Positions 24,684 to 33,030 of a stretch of DNA of 64,000 bases are shown one piece after another. The DNA is taken from positions 992,001 through 1,056,000 of the forward strand of contig NZ_CP043505.1 of assembly GCF_008365295.1 (NCBI RefSeq). The letters are read 5' to 3'. The position numbers were made by a program, and so were the translations under genes. This DNA comes from Agromyces intestinalis (GTDB lineage: Bacteria; Actinomycetota; Actinomycetes; Actinomycetales; Microbacteriaceae). Numbering within the stretch: the stretch's first letter is position 1; the number at the start of each line of letters is the position of its first letter. A model generated the notes under the pieces. The model searched no databases. It was not told the origin of the DNA and saw nothing but the letters and a program-made list of their open reading frames with translations.

Positions 24684-25774
24684 GTTGGCCGACTGTGCGA
24701 GTTGGCGACATCGCACGACTCAACTATGGGAAGGCACTCAAAGCGGACGCCCGTCAACCCGGGAAAGTTCAGGTGTTCGGTTCCGGCGGCGTTGTCGGCT
24801 CCCACGACAGCGCCCTCGTCGACGGCAAGTCGATCATCGTCGGACGCAAGGGCTCCATCGGATCGATCTGGTACACGGAGGCCTCGTCGTGGGCAATTGA
24901 CACCGCGTACTACATTGATGAGTCGTCATCTCAAGCCGATCTGAAATGGCTCTATTGGACGCTGAAGAGCCTGCGGCTCGGCGAGATGAACAAGTCCGCG
25001 GCAATCCCGGGCCTCAACCGCGATGACGTCTATCGACTGGCCATCCCCCTCCCACCCCTCCCCGAACAACGCCGCATCGTCGCCATCCTCGACCAGGCTG
25101 ACGCGCTCCTGTCGCGGCGGCGGACTTCGATTGCGGCCGTCGAGGCGCTGAACAGCCAGCTCATCGACAATCTGCTTGATCAAGTCTCCGAGACGCGACG
25201 ACTCGGGGACCTGGCTGAGCTGATTACGAAGGGCGCGACGCCCACGACACTCGGCTTCGCGTTTAGTGAGAGCGGTATTCCGCTCGTGCGAGTTCAGAAC
25301 CTCGTACGAGGGAGGGTTGACACTACGGTCGATGCGAAGTTCATCGACCACCGAACACATGATGCGTTGGGCCGCTCGAAGATCCGACCGGGCGACGTAT
25401 TGATCTCCATTGCTGGAACCGTCGGCCGCGCTGCCCTCGTACGCAACTCGGATCCAGAGATGAACTGCAACCAAGCTGTGGCGATCGTCCGACTCACCGA
25501 CCATCTGGATCCAGCGTGGCTCGCCGCTTGGTTGAACTCTCGGCGTGGTCAGACCGCGATGAACGGTTCTGCCGTAACTGCAACCATCTCCAACTTGAGT
25601 CTGGGAAGCATCGCAAACCTGCGAGTGCCCATGCCGACCGCCCGGCGGTTGGACGAGTTTCGCACCGTGATTTCACGGAGCGAGACCGCGCGCCGAAGCC
25701 TCACGGTATCAGCGAACCACCTCGACACCCTCTTCGCCTCCCTCCAGCACCGAGCCTTCCGAGGCGAGCTCTGA
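24680..25774 (+). CDS. hsdS: Type I restriction specificity subunit S
   Basis: A 364-residue HsdS with two target-recognition domains (about 1-125 and 170-320). Each is followed by a conserved helix: PLPPLPEQRRIVAILDQAD at about 117-135 and the closing LDTLFASLQHRAFRGEL. GC content is visibly lower and codon use looser than in neighbours, as expected for a gene whose recognition domains are exchanged by recombination. The GTG start overlaps hsdM. The recognised sequence cannot be predicted. Confidence 0.92.
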   Translation: MSWPTVRVGDIARLNYGKALKADARQPGKVQVFGSGGVVGSHDSALVDGKSIIVGRKGSIGSIWYTEASSWAIDTAYYIDESSSQADLKWLYWTLKSLRLGEMNKSAAIPGLNRDDVYRLAIPLPPLPEQRRIVAILDQADALLSRRRTSIAAVEALNSQLIDNLLDQVSETRRLGDLAELITKGATPTTLGFAFSESGIPLVRVQNLVRGRVDTTVDAKFIDHRTHDALGRSKIRPGDVLISIAGTVGRAALVRNSDPEMNCNQAVAIVRLTDHLDPAWLAAWLNSRRGQTAMNGSAVTATISNLSLGSIANLRVPMPTARRLDEFRTVISRSETARRSLTVSANHLDTLFASLQHRAFRGEL

Positions 25775-25995
25775 TGTTCGGCTTCGGCAAGTCCTCGGGC
25801 AACTCCGACGCGGCGATCATCCGTGCGATCAACACGGGCTCGGTCAGCTCCGAAGATCTCGTGAGTCGCGACGCGTGGCAGCACATCTGCCGCGTGCGAG
25901 GCCGCAACTTCAGCCGCGTGAACGAAGCAGCCTGGACGGCTCTGTGTTCCCGTCGCGGGTACCTGCTCGCCCGCCGCAACCCTCGCGGATTCTGA
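25774..25995 (+). CDS. Small protein of 73 aa coupled to hsdS
   Basis: An ATG inside TGATG shares one base with the hsdS stop, so translation is probably coupled. The 73-residue product starts MFGFGKSSGNSD and is basic at the C terminus (CSRRGYLLARRNPRGF). No domain is recognised. Its position in the restriction operon suggests an accessory role, but it could be a remnant. Confidence 0.55.
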   Translation: MFGFGKSSGNSDAAIIRAINTGSVSSEDLVSRDAWQHICRVRGRNFSRVNEAAWTALCSRRGYLLARRNPRGF

Positions 25996-26027
25996 GCCAC
26001 AGCGCCACCACGAGACATCCCCCGTCG

Positions 26028-26062
26028 GTCACTGAATCCAACAATTGATTGCTGTATTCAGC
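26028..26062. repeat. Left copy of 35-bp direct repeat flanking the HEPN/MNT cassette
   Basis: GTCACTGAAT, six variable bases, then ATTGATTGCTGTATTCAGC. It matches 27098-27132 at about 30 of 35 positions. It is AT-rich in a GC-rich genome. Confidence 0.85.
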
Positions 26063-26090
26063 AATTAATCACTATATTCAGTGATGAAGG
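26030..26090 (+). promoter_or_regulatory. Promoter/operator region of the HEPN/MNT pair
   Basis: An AT-rich segment with CACTGAAT (26030-26037), TATTCAG (26055-26061) and ATTCAGTG (26077-26084) half-sites in mixed orientation. A TATATT -10 (26073-26078) lies 18 bp from TTGCTG. Inverted CTGAAT/ATTCAG pairs over the promoter suggest autoregulation by the winged-helix nucleotidyltransferase. Confidence 0.5.
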
Positions 26091-26099
26091 AGGGGCCGC

Positions 26100-26732
26100 A
26101 TGCAGCTTCAACACCCGCTCGGCGCGATCTCGGGCGGCGTCGAGGGCGACGTACTCGCGGCGCTCACCCGCGCGGGCGACGCGCAGATGGACGTTGCCCA
26201 ATTGGCCCGCCTCACCGGAAAGTCGTACACCGGTGTCAAACTCTCGCTCCGCCGACTGGTGTCCCAGGGCACAGTGCTCGAATCGCACGTCGGGGCGAAG
26301 TCGCTCTACCGCTTCAACGCCGACCACATCCTCGCGCCCGCGATCGGCGAGATCGTGTCGGCCAAGAGCAGGTTCCTCGAGCGCGTCGCGACCCAGATCC
26401 GCACCGACTTCACCTACGCGCCGATGTTCGCAGCCCTCTTCGGCTCAGCGAGCCGCGACGACATGACCCCCGAGAGCGACATCGACCTCTTCCTCGTGCG
26501 GCCCGACGACGCCGACGCCGCCGAGTTCGACGACGAGGCATCCGAACTCGCACTCGCCATCACCCGCCTGACCGGCAACGACGCACGCATGCTCGTCTAC
26601 GGCCTCGACGAAATCGCCGAGGGACCCGAAGCGCACCCCGTCCTCGCTGAAATCGCCCGCGACGGTGTCATGCTCGCTGGCACGCTCGACGAGTTTCGCA
26701 AAGCCATTCGGGGAGCCTCCACGCCTGCGTGA
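26100..26732 (+). CDS. Winged-helix nucleotidyltransferase (MNT-type antitoxin)
   Basis: A 210-residue protein. An N-terminal winged helix (VAQLARLTGKSYTGVKLSLR, about 37-56) is followed by a minimal nucleotidyltransferase domain with GSASR and the metal-binding S-D-I-D-L triad (about 116-131). In MNT/HEPN toxin-antitoxin systems the MNT partner AMPylates and silences the HEPN ribonuclease. The HEPN gene starts two bases after its stop. The GAAGGAGG ribosome site is strong. The fused DNA-binding domain suggests it also represses the cassette. Confidence 0.85.
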   Translation: MQLQHPLGAISGGVEGDVLAALTRAGDAQMDVAQLARLTGKSYTGVKLSLRRLVSQGTVLESHVGAKSLYRFNADHILAPAIGEIVSAKSRFLERVATQIRTDFTYAPMFAALFGSASRDDMTPESDIDLFLVRPDDADAAEFDDEASELALAITRLTGNDARMLVYGLDEIAEGPEAHPVLAEIARDGVMLAGTLDEFRKAIRGASTPA

Positions 26733-26733
26733 A

Positions 26734-27105
26734 GTGCAACGAACGCCCGCCATCGAGCAGGGGAGGCGCCGCAAGGCTGACCAGTTCGCCGAGGCAGCCG
26801 ACATCGTCGAGCAGTTCGACGACAACGACGCCGAACTCGTCGACGCGATCGTCACGCTGTGCGTCCACGCCGGCATCGCGGCATCCGATGTGATCGGCAT
26901 GAAGCGGCTCGGAACGCACGTGCAGGGCGACAACCACACCGACGCAATCGCACACCTCAAGAAGGCCGACGCGAGTGCCGCCAAGCACCTGAGCGCGCTG
27001 CTTCAGCTGAAGACCAAAGCAGGCTACGGATTCGACTCCATCAGTCGCGCGGACCTGACGCGCGCCATCCGCGCGATGCACAAGTTGCGAGCGAGCCGTC
27101 ACTGA
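26734..27105 (+). CDS. HEPN-domain protein (probable RNase toxin)
   Basis: A 123-residue helical protein: GRRRKADQFAEAADIVEQFD, VTLCVHAGIAASDVIG, then GDNHTDAIAHLKKADASAAK, the pattern of HEPN partners of MNT proteins. An R-x3-H (RLGTH) followed by GDNH lies where the RNase motif is expected, but spacing differs from the canonical RX4-6H, so activity is uncertain. GTG 26734 is the natural start; upstream in-frame codons lie within the nucleotidyltransferase gene. Its last codons are part of the right flanking repeat. Confidence 0.8.
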   Translation: MQRTPAIEQGRRRKADQFAEAADIVEQFDDNDAELVDAIVTLCVHAGIAASDVIGMKRLGTHVQGDNHTDAIAHLKKADASAAKHLSALLQLKTKAGYGFDSISRADLTRAIRAMHKLRASRH

Positions 27106-27132
27106 ATACCGTGATTGATTGCTGTATTCAGC
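27098..27132. repeat. Right copy of 35-bp direct repeat flanking the HEPN/MNT cassette
   Basis: It begins in the penultimate codon of the HEPN gene and repeats GTCACTGAAT...ATTGATTGCTGTATTCAGC from 26028-26062. Distance between copies is 1,070 bp, exactly spanning the two-gene cassette. Confidence 0.85.
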
Positions 27133-27287
27133 TAGCTGAGCGCGGTCGAGCAGGGCAGACGCCGCAGTCAGCGACCATGTCTTGATTCAACCGTCCCGTA
27201 CTCTGCAAATCCGACACATCACTCGGGATAGGAAGTTCCCCGGATTCATGCCGATCGTGACCTTCTTGCCCTAAAGTACGGAGCACG

Positions 27288-28463
27288 ATGGAATCAAATA
27301 CCGATGCGACTTCCAGCAACGAAGAGTTCGTCTTTCCGCGCTTCGAGTTCGACTCACAACTCGCCTCATCGGTCGTGGAGCTCGAGCGACTCCGAGGCGA
27401 GATCGGGGTCGGCACGACTCCGCCTCACGTGTTCTCCGAGCTGCACGGCCTGTTCCAGTTCCTGTCGAGCATGATCTCCGCACGCATCGAGGGCAACCGC
27501 ACGACCATCCTCGACGCGATCGCCGGCGCGCAAGCCGCAGAGTCCCAACCCGATCGGGTAGACGAGACCGTCCGCGAGATTCTGAACCTCAACGAAGTCA
27601 TGGAGTTCATCGACGAAACTGACCCAACGCGGCCGATCACCCATTCACTGATCCGCGAGTTTCACCGGCGTGCGGTCGACGGACTCGTCCGCGAAGGAGA
27701 TCCGAGGCCCGGCGCCTACCGCGTTCGCGACGTCGCCATTCAGGGCGCCACCCACCAGCCTCCCCTGTTCGCTTCCGTTCAGGCCGAGATGGATCGTCTG
27801 CTCGAGTTCGTCAACCGACAAGTGCCGACTCACCAACAGCTCTTGCACGTCGCGATCGCCCACCACCGGTTCCTCTGGGTCCACCCGTTCCAGAACGGCA
27901 ACGGCCGCGTCTCCCGTCTGCTGAGCTACGCCATGCTCGGCCGCCACGGGTTCGTGAGCCCGGTCGGCCTTCGCGCGGTCAACCCGACCTCCGTGTTCGG
28001 GGTGTCCCGATCCGAGTACTACGACGCCCTCGCCAAGGCCGACGATCTGAGTGACGCAGGCACCATCGCGTGGTGCGAGTTCTTCATCAGCGGACTGCTC
28101 GCCGACTTGCGACGCCTCCACCGTCTGCAAGACGCCGTGTTCGTGCGCGATGAGCTCGTCGCACCCGCCCTCGAGAGGTTCACCCGCGCGGCCGGGATCA
28201 CGGCCCGGGAGCGCGACATCCTCTTGCTTGCCTTCGACACCGGATTCCTCAAGGCCGGACAGATCGAGCACCTCGTGCCCGGCAGCCCCTCACTCAGGAG
28301 CCACGCACTCCGCCCGCTCCTCGACCGCGGACTCCTGAAGCCCGAGCATGTCGGTGGTCGGTCGTACCTTGTTTCGTTCGGCCCCAACGAGCTGAGCCCC
28401 TTCCTGATCCGCGAACTCGACCGGGCAGGGTTCCTGCCGCCGCTTCTCAAGGACCCCGCATGA
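27288..28463 (+). CDS. fic: Fic-family adenylyltransferase (class II)
   Basis: A 391-residue Fic protein that attaches AMP (or another nucleotide part) to proteins. The catalytic loop HPFQNGNGRVSR starts at about residue 199. An upstream SARIEGN (about 65-71) is the inhibitory S/T-xxx-E-G/N motif placed N-terminally, so class II and self-inhibited. A C-terminal winged-helix-like region follows (RSHALRPLLDRGLL). ATG 27288 has GGAG upstream. Its stop overlaps hsdR as ATGA, so it is co-translated with the restriction subunit. Region 27133-27287 probably carries its promoter (TAAAGT). Confidence 0.9.
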   Translation: MESNTDATSSNEEFVFPRFEFDSQLASSVVELERLRGEIGVGTTPPHVFSELHGLFQFLSSMISARIEGNRTTILDAIAGAQAAESQPDRVDETVREILNLNEVMEFIDETDPTRPITHSLIREFHRRAVDGLVREGDPRPGAYRVRDVAIQGATHQPPLFASVQAEMDRLLEFVNRQVPTHQQLLHVAIAHHRFLWVHPFQNGNGRVSRLLSYAMLGRHGFVSPVGLRAVNPTSVFGVSRSEYYDALAKADDLSDAGTIAWCEFFISGLLADLRRLHRLQDAVFVRDELVAPALERFTRAAGITARERDILLLAFDTGFLKAGQIEHLVPGSPSLRSHALRPLLDRGLLKPEHVGGRSYLVSFGPNELSPFLIRELDRAGFLPPLLKDPA

Positions 28464-31400
28464 CCAACTTCGCCTTCATCCGGCACGAGTGGCCCGAGAT
28501 CGCCGCCGAGGCCGCCCGCGCCGAGTTCTACGTCAACGGCGACCCGCGCTCCTCGCTCTTCTACGCGCGACGCGCGGTCGAACTCACGGCGCTCTGGCTG
28601 TATCGGGCGGATGCTTCGCTGAAGCCGCCATACAAAGACGAACTCGCCGCCCTCATCCACGAGCCGACGTTCAAGCGACTCGTCGGGCAAGCGGTGTTCG
28701 CGAAGATGAACCTCATCCGTATGCGCGGCAACGACGCCGTGCACAAGACGTTCAAGATCACGCCGGCCGACAGTCTGCCGATCGTGCGCGAACTCTTCCA
28801 CGTCATGATCTGGCTCGCGTCGCACTACGCGACCGACCCCGCGAACCGACCTGCACCGGGGCAGTCGTTCGACGTGGCATCCCTGCCGAAACCGCAGCCC
28901 GGGCTCATCCAGAAGACGAAGGCCGAACTGGCCGCCGCCCTCGCAGCCAATGAGCAGAAGGATGCCGCGCTCGCGGCCAAGGTCGCCGAGAGCGACGAGC
29001 TCCGGGCAGAGCTCGAAGCGCTTCGGGCCGAGATCGCCGAGGCTAAGGCGCAGAACGCGCTCGTCCCCGACACGCACGACTACGACGAGGCATCCACTCG
29101 CGATCGCTTCATCGACCTGCTGCTGCGCGAAGCCGGCTGGGACCCGACCGATCCGCACGTCGTCGAGGTGCCCGTGACCGGGCTCGGCGGCAGTCCGAGC
29201 GGCACGGGCCGCGTCGACTACGTGCTGTGGGGCGATGACGGCAAGCCGCTCGGACTCGTCGAGGCGAAGCGCACCCGGCGCGACGCGCGCGTCGGGCAGC
29301 AGCAGGCGAAGCTCTACGCCGATGCGCTCGAGGCGCAGTACGGGCAGCGCCCGGTGATCTTCACGTCCAACGGCTACGAGCACTGGATGTGGGATGACTC
29401 GCCCGCCGGATATCCTCCGCGCGCCGTGCAGGGCTTCTACACGAAAGACGAACTCGCCCTGCTCGTGCAGCGGCGCGGCGCTCGCAAGCCGCTCGACTCG
29501 CTCGCCATCAACGAGGAGGTCGCGAGTCGCGCCTATCAGCACCAGGCGATCCGGGCCGTCGCCGAGGCGTTCGAACGTGATCGCGAACGACGTGCACTGC
29601 TCGTCATGGCGACCGGCAGCGGCAAGACGCGTACGGTCATCGCGCTCGTCGACCTGCTCTCGCGCGCGAACTGGGTGAAGCGCGTGCTCTTCCTCGCCGA
29701 CCGCCGTGCACTCGTGGGGCAGGCCGTGAGCGCGTTCAAGGCGCACGCGCCCGACACGCCCCCGGTGAACCTGCTCGACGAGCGCGACCTCGAAGGCCGG
29801 GTCTACGTGTCGACCTACCCGACGATGATGGGCCTCATCGACCAGGGCGGCGGAGACGACGGTGGCGCACGCCGGTTCGGCCCCGGGTACTTCGACCTCA
29901 TCGTGATCGACGAGGCCCACCGGTCGGTGTACCAGAAGTACGGCGCGATCTTCGAGTACTTCGACGCGCACGTCGTCGGTCTCACCGCGACCCCGAAAGA
30001 CGAAGTCGACCACAATACCTATCGCCTCTTTCACCTCGAAGACGGGATCCCGACCTTCGAGTACGAGCTCTCACGAGCGATCGAAGACGGATACCTCGTG
30101 CCGCCTGTTGCCCGTTCGATCACGTCGAAGTTCCTCCGGCGAGGCATCCGCTACGACGAACTCACCGACGATCAGAAGGAGCAGTGGGATCTGCTCGACT
30201 GGGAAGACGGCGAGATCCCCGACCAGGTCGACGCCGACGCGATCAACGCGTGGCTCTTCAACGAAGACACCGTCGACAAGGTGCTCGAAGTGCTCATGAC
30301 CGAGGGCCGCCGCGTCGCAGGCGGCGACCGACTCGGCAAGACGATCGTGTTCGCGAAGAACAACGCCCATGCGCAGTTCATCGCCGACCGGTTCGACGCG
30401 AACTACCCCGAGTACGCGGGGAAGTTCGCGCGCGTCATCACCTACCGGGTCGAGCGCGCCGAGACGCTCATCGACGACTTCGCGCAAGCCGACAAGTCGC
30501 CGCACATCGCGATCTCGGTCGACATGCTCGACACCGGCATCGACGTGCCCGAGGTCGTGAACCTCGTGTTCTTCAAACCCGTGTTCTCGAAGTCGAAGTA
30601 CTGGCAGATGCTCGGGCGCGGCACGCGACTGCGTCCGGGGCTGTACGGCGACGCCGACGACGGCAGCGACGACAAGCGTGACTTCATCGTCTTCGACGTC
30701 GGCGGCAACATCGAGTTCTTCAACCAGCAGGTGCCCGAGCTGCAATCCTCCGGAGCGCGCTCACTGCACTCGCGCCTGTTCTCGGCCCGCCTCGAACTGC
30801 TCCAGGCACTCGATCGAGCGGATGTCTCGGGCACCGCGTCCGACGACGATCGCGACCTCCGCACGGGGCTCGCCGAGGGACTGCAGGCGATCGTCGCGGG
30901 GATGAACGAGCAGAACTTCCTCGTGCGTCCGCATCGGCGGCTCGTCGAACGGTTCGCGTCAGGCGAGGCGTGGGCGGCGGAGGTCTCGGACGCCGTTGCG
31001 CTCGCCGACCTTCCGTCGGCCGCACTCGCGACCGACACCGACGAGCGTGCGAAGCGGTTCGATCTGCTCGTGCTTCGGGCCCAGCTCGGCGTGCTCGCCG
31101 CCGACCCCGGGTTCGCGACCGCACGCGACCGGATCCGGGCGATCGCCACGGCGCTCGGCGAGCAGCGCGGCATCCCCGTGATCGCCGCGCAGCTCGAGCT
31201 CATCGACGCCGTCGCCGGCACGGACTGGTGGCAGGACGTCACCGCGCCGATGCTCGAGGCGATGCGCGTGCGACTCCGCCCGCTTGTGCGGCTCATCGAA
31301 GCGAAGTCGCGATCGATCATGTTCACCGACTTCGAAGACACCCTCGACCTCGACGAAGGTCCGACCGAGATCGTCATCGACAGCCCCGGCGTGAACCGGG

Positions 31401-31885
31401 TTCGATTCCGGCAGAAGCTGTTCGCCTATCTGCGCGCACACGAGAACCACGTCGTGCTGCGCAAGCTCCGCACGGGGAAACAACTCACCGAGACCGACCT
31501 CGACGAGCTGCAGCGCATGCTCATCGAGAGCGGCGAGTTCGAAGCATCCGATCTCGACGCCCTCGCGACCGCCGCTGCCGAGGCCGACGGGCTCGGGCTC
31601 TTCGTCCGCTCGCTGCTCGGGCTCGAACGTTCGGCCGCACAAGAGGCACTCTCCCAGTTCGTCGCCGATCGGAACCTCAGCGCACGCCAGATCTCGTTCG
31701 TCGACCTCATCGTCGATCAGCTCAGTCGCACGGGGCAGGTGCCGATCAAGGTGCTCTACGACCCGCCGTTCGACGCGATCGCGCCGCGCGGGCCTGAGGA
31801 CGTGTTCAGCGAGTCAGAGATCGACGCCCTCGAGCACGTGCTCGACCAGGTCGCCGCGACTGCTCGGCCGACTCGGATCGCCTGA
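28460..31885 (+). CDS. hsdR: Type I restriction endonuclease subunit R
   Basis: An 1141-residue HsdR, the DNA-translocating nuclease of the complex. Domain order: an N-terminal DUF4145-like domain (EFYVNGDPRSSLFYARRAVE), a coiled coil (about 150-200), a PD-(D/E)xK nuclease (GRVDYVLWG...LVEAKR, about 250-275), SF2 helicase motifs with Walker A ATGSGKT (K about 389) and DEAH (about 483), helicase C with DTGIDVPEV, and a C-terminal assembly region. All motifs look intact. It follows fic by a 4-bp overlap. Confidence 0.94.
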   Translation: MTNFAFIRHEWPEIAAEAARAEFYVNGDPRSSLFYARRAVELTALWLYRADASLKPPYKDELAALIHEPTFKRLVGQAVFAKMNLIRMRGNDAVHKTFKITPADSLPIVRELFHVMIWLASHYATDPANRPAPGQSFDVASLPKPQPGLIQKTKAELAAALAANEQKDAALAAKVAESDELRAELEALRAEIAEAKAQNALVPDTHDYDEASTRDRFIDLLLREAGWDPTDPHVVEVPVTGLGGSPSGTGRVDYVLWGDDGKPLGLVEAKRTRRDARVGQQQAKLYADALEAQYGQRPVIFTSNGYEHWMWDDSPAGYPPRAVQGFYTKDELALLVQRRGARKPLDSLAINEEVASRAYQHQAIRAVAEAFERDRERRALLVMATGSGKTRTVIALVDLLSRANWVKRVLFLADRRALVGQAVSAFKAHAPDTPPVNLLDERDLEGRVYVSTYPTMMGLIDQGGGDDGGARRFGPGYFDLIVIDEAHRSVYQKYGAIFEYFDAHVVGLTATPKDEVDHNTYRLFHLEDGIPTFEYELSRAIEDGYLVPPVARSITSKFLRRGIRYDELTDDQKEQWDLLDWEDGEIPDQVDADAINAWLFNEDTVDKVLEVLMTEGRRVAGGDRLGKTIVFAKNNAHAQFIADRFDANYPEYAGKFARVITYRVERAETLIDDFAQADKSPHIAISVDMLDTGIDVPEVVNLVFFKPVFSKSKYWQMLGRGTRLRPGLYGDADDGSDDKRDFIVFDVGGNIEFFNQQVPELQSSGARSLHSRLFSARLELLQALDRADVSGTASDDDRDLRTGLAEGLQAIVAGMNEQNFLVRPHRRLVERFASGEAWAAEVSDAVALADLPSAALATDTDERAKRFDLLVLRAQLGVLAADPGFATARDRIRAIATALGEQRGIPVIAAQLELIDAVAGTDWWQDVTAPMLEAMRVRLRPLVRLIEAKSRSIMFTDFEDTLDLDEGPTEIVIDSPGVNRVRFRQKLFAYLRAHENHVVLRKLRTGKQLTETDLDELQRMLIESGEFEASDLDALATAAAEADGLGLFVRSLLGLERSAAQEALSQFVADRNLSARQISFVDLIVDQLSRTGQVPIKVLYDPPFDAIAPRGPEDVFSESEIDALEHVLDQVAATARPTRIA

Positions 31886-31887
31886 CG

Positions 31888-31980
31888 ATGCGCGACTTCG
31901 AGCTCTGGGTCGTGCTCGCGATCACGCTCGCGATCCTGTTCCCCATCCTCGTTGCGTTCGGAGGCAACACTGAGCGCTGA
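31888..31980 (+). CDS. 30-residue single-pass membrane peptide after hsdR
   Basis: ATG two bases after the hsdR stop opens a 30-codon ORF: MRDFELW, one hydrophobic helix (VVLAITLAILFPILVAFGG) and the tail NTER. Codon use is GC3-rich and the frame is clean. Tight spacing suggests it is the last gene of the restriction operon. It could be a membrane-acting effector or anchor; nothing proves it. Confidence 0.45.
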   Translation: MRDFELWVVLAITLAILFPILVAFGGNTER

Positions 31981-32237
31981 GGCATCGGTACGCAGCATCG
32001 TCCGGCTCGTCGGTTCGAACGACGTCCAGCTCATACAGGCGTTCGCCGCGGAATCGGAAGCCCGCCTCGCGAACGCGCTCAACCAGCAACAGTCGGCGGT
32101 GGCCGACCAGCCACTCAGCTCCCAACTCAGACGGACTTGGCGGCGATCGCAACGTCGACTCGAACGCTCAGTCACCCTCGCCGGTCTTCGATGGTTCACC
32201 CCTCGATGGCTCAGGAGAACGATCGTCGTCGGTCACT
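31981..32237. other. Unclear stretch between restriction operon and small membrane protein
   Basis: A plus-strand frame is open through here (from a TTG at 31952 or CTG 31970) but has no family match and runs out of phase with the membrane protein that follows. In the membrane protein's own frame there is a polar D/S-rich stretch with no start codon. A start-site or frameshift problem is possible. Confidence 0.35.
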
Positions 32238-32537
32238 TTGAAGCGGGCCGGTATCACCGTGCCGCGACGCGGCTTCTCGATCTGGGCACTCTACGGATGG
32301 GGCCTGTGTGCTGCCATTCAGCTGGCCCTCTACGTCACGCTCGGCCTCCTGCCGATTCGAGCGTTCGACAATGTCGTGCTCGGCCCGCTTGCACTGTGGG
32401 CTTTCGGATGGCTGCCTTTCGTGCTCTTCTCGAGCGCTCTCCCCGGTGCGATCGTGACGTTCCTCTTCATCCGGCGGACCGACCGGTCGTTCCGTCGGTG
32501 GAGCTACGAGCAGGCGGTCACACCCTGGGAGAGCTGA
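32238..32537 (+). CDS. Small membrane protein, start uncertain
   Basis: A 99-residue reading with two long hydrophobic helices (WALYGWGLCAAIQLALYVT and LALWAFGWLPFVLFSSALPG) and a basic C terminus. The TTG at 32238 is the first usable start but has no ribosome site, and the same frame stays open upstream for 80 codons. The true N terminus may lie upstream or have been lost. No family recognised. Confidence 0.5.
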   Translation: MKRAGITVPRRGFSIWALYGWGLCAAIQLALYVTLGLLPIRAFDNVVLGPLALWAFGWLPFVLFSSALPGAIVTFLFIRRTDRSFRRWSYEQAVTPWES

Positions 32538-32547
32538 GATTCACTAC

Positions 32548-32958
32548 TCACGCCCGAGCGAACACGATCGCCGCGGGGAAGCGTTTGACGACCGCGCCGA
32601 CCGCGCCTTTCGCGAGCCGCTGCGCCTCGGCGCCGTCGACGATCCGCGGACGCACGAGCACGACGTCGCCGCCCTTCCAGCGCAGCGACGTGCCGCCTGC
32701 CGCTACGACGTTTCGTGCCCAGTTCGTGTTCGGCCCCCACGGCAGCCCGATCATCACGATCGAGGCATCCGTCGTGGGCACGACCGCGATGGGCGTCTCG
32801 TAGGCCGTGCCGCTCTTGCGTCCGCGGTGGCGGACGACCGCCCAGAGCGGCATCAGGCGGCGTCCGGCGAGCGCGCGGGCGACGGGTTCGGTCAGTTTCA
32901 CCAGTCGGCGCGGCGGCCGCCGCGTGGCCCTCCGGTCGAGCGAGTGCGAAGCATCCAT
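32548..32958 (-). CDS. F420-dependent nitroreductase/quinone reductase family (DDN-like) protein
   Basis: A 136-residue split-barrel protein. The blocks PLWAVVRHRGRKSGTAYETP and IGLPWGPNTNWARNVVAAGG are the hallmark of DDN-like deazaflavin-dependent reductases, which use F420H2 to reduce quinones or nitro compounds. ATG 32958 is preferred to a longer GTG at 33036. An ECF41-type promoter (TGTCACG-N16-CGTC, 32993-32967) ends eight bases before it, the same geometry as on the divergent ECF41 gene. It is thus probably a direct ECF41 target. Confidence 0.85.
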   Translation of the reverse strand: MDASHSLDRRATRRPPRRLVKLTEPVARALAGRRLMPLWAVVRHRGRKSGTAYETPIAVVPTTDASIVMIGLPWGPNTNWARNVVAAGGTSLRWKGGDVVLVRPRIVDGAEAQRLAKGAVGAVVKRFPAAIVFARA

Positions 32959-32966
32959 ACCCAAGA

Positions 32967-32993
32967 GACGGATGACCCGGCGTGAACGTGACA
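32967..32993 (-). promoter_or_regulatory. ECF41-type promoter of the nitroreductase gene
   Basis: Minus strand: TGTCACG (32993-32987), 16 bp, CGTC (32970-32967), eight bases, then ATG 32958. One -35 mismatch to the recalled consensus; -10 perfect. Confidence 0.65.
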
Positions 32994-33030
32994 CGCGCGC
33001 GCGGAACGTGTGCAGAAATCCCGGCCTTGC

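Noticed and set aside
27106-27287. Second toxin gene between HEPN and fic
   Set aside because: No ORF with coding character; the region holds the right flanking repeat and probably the fic promoter.
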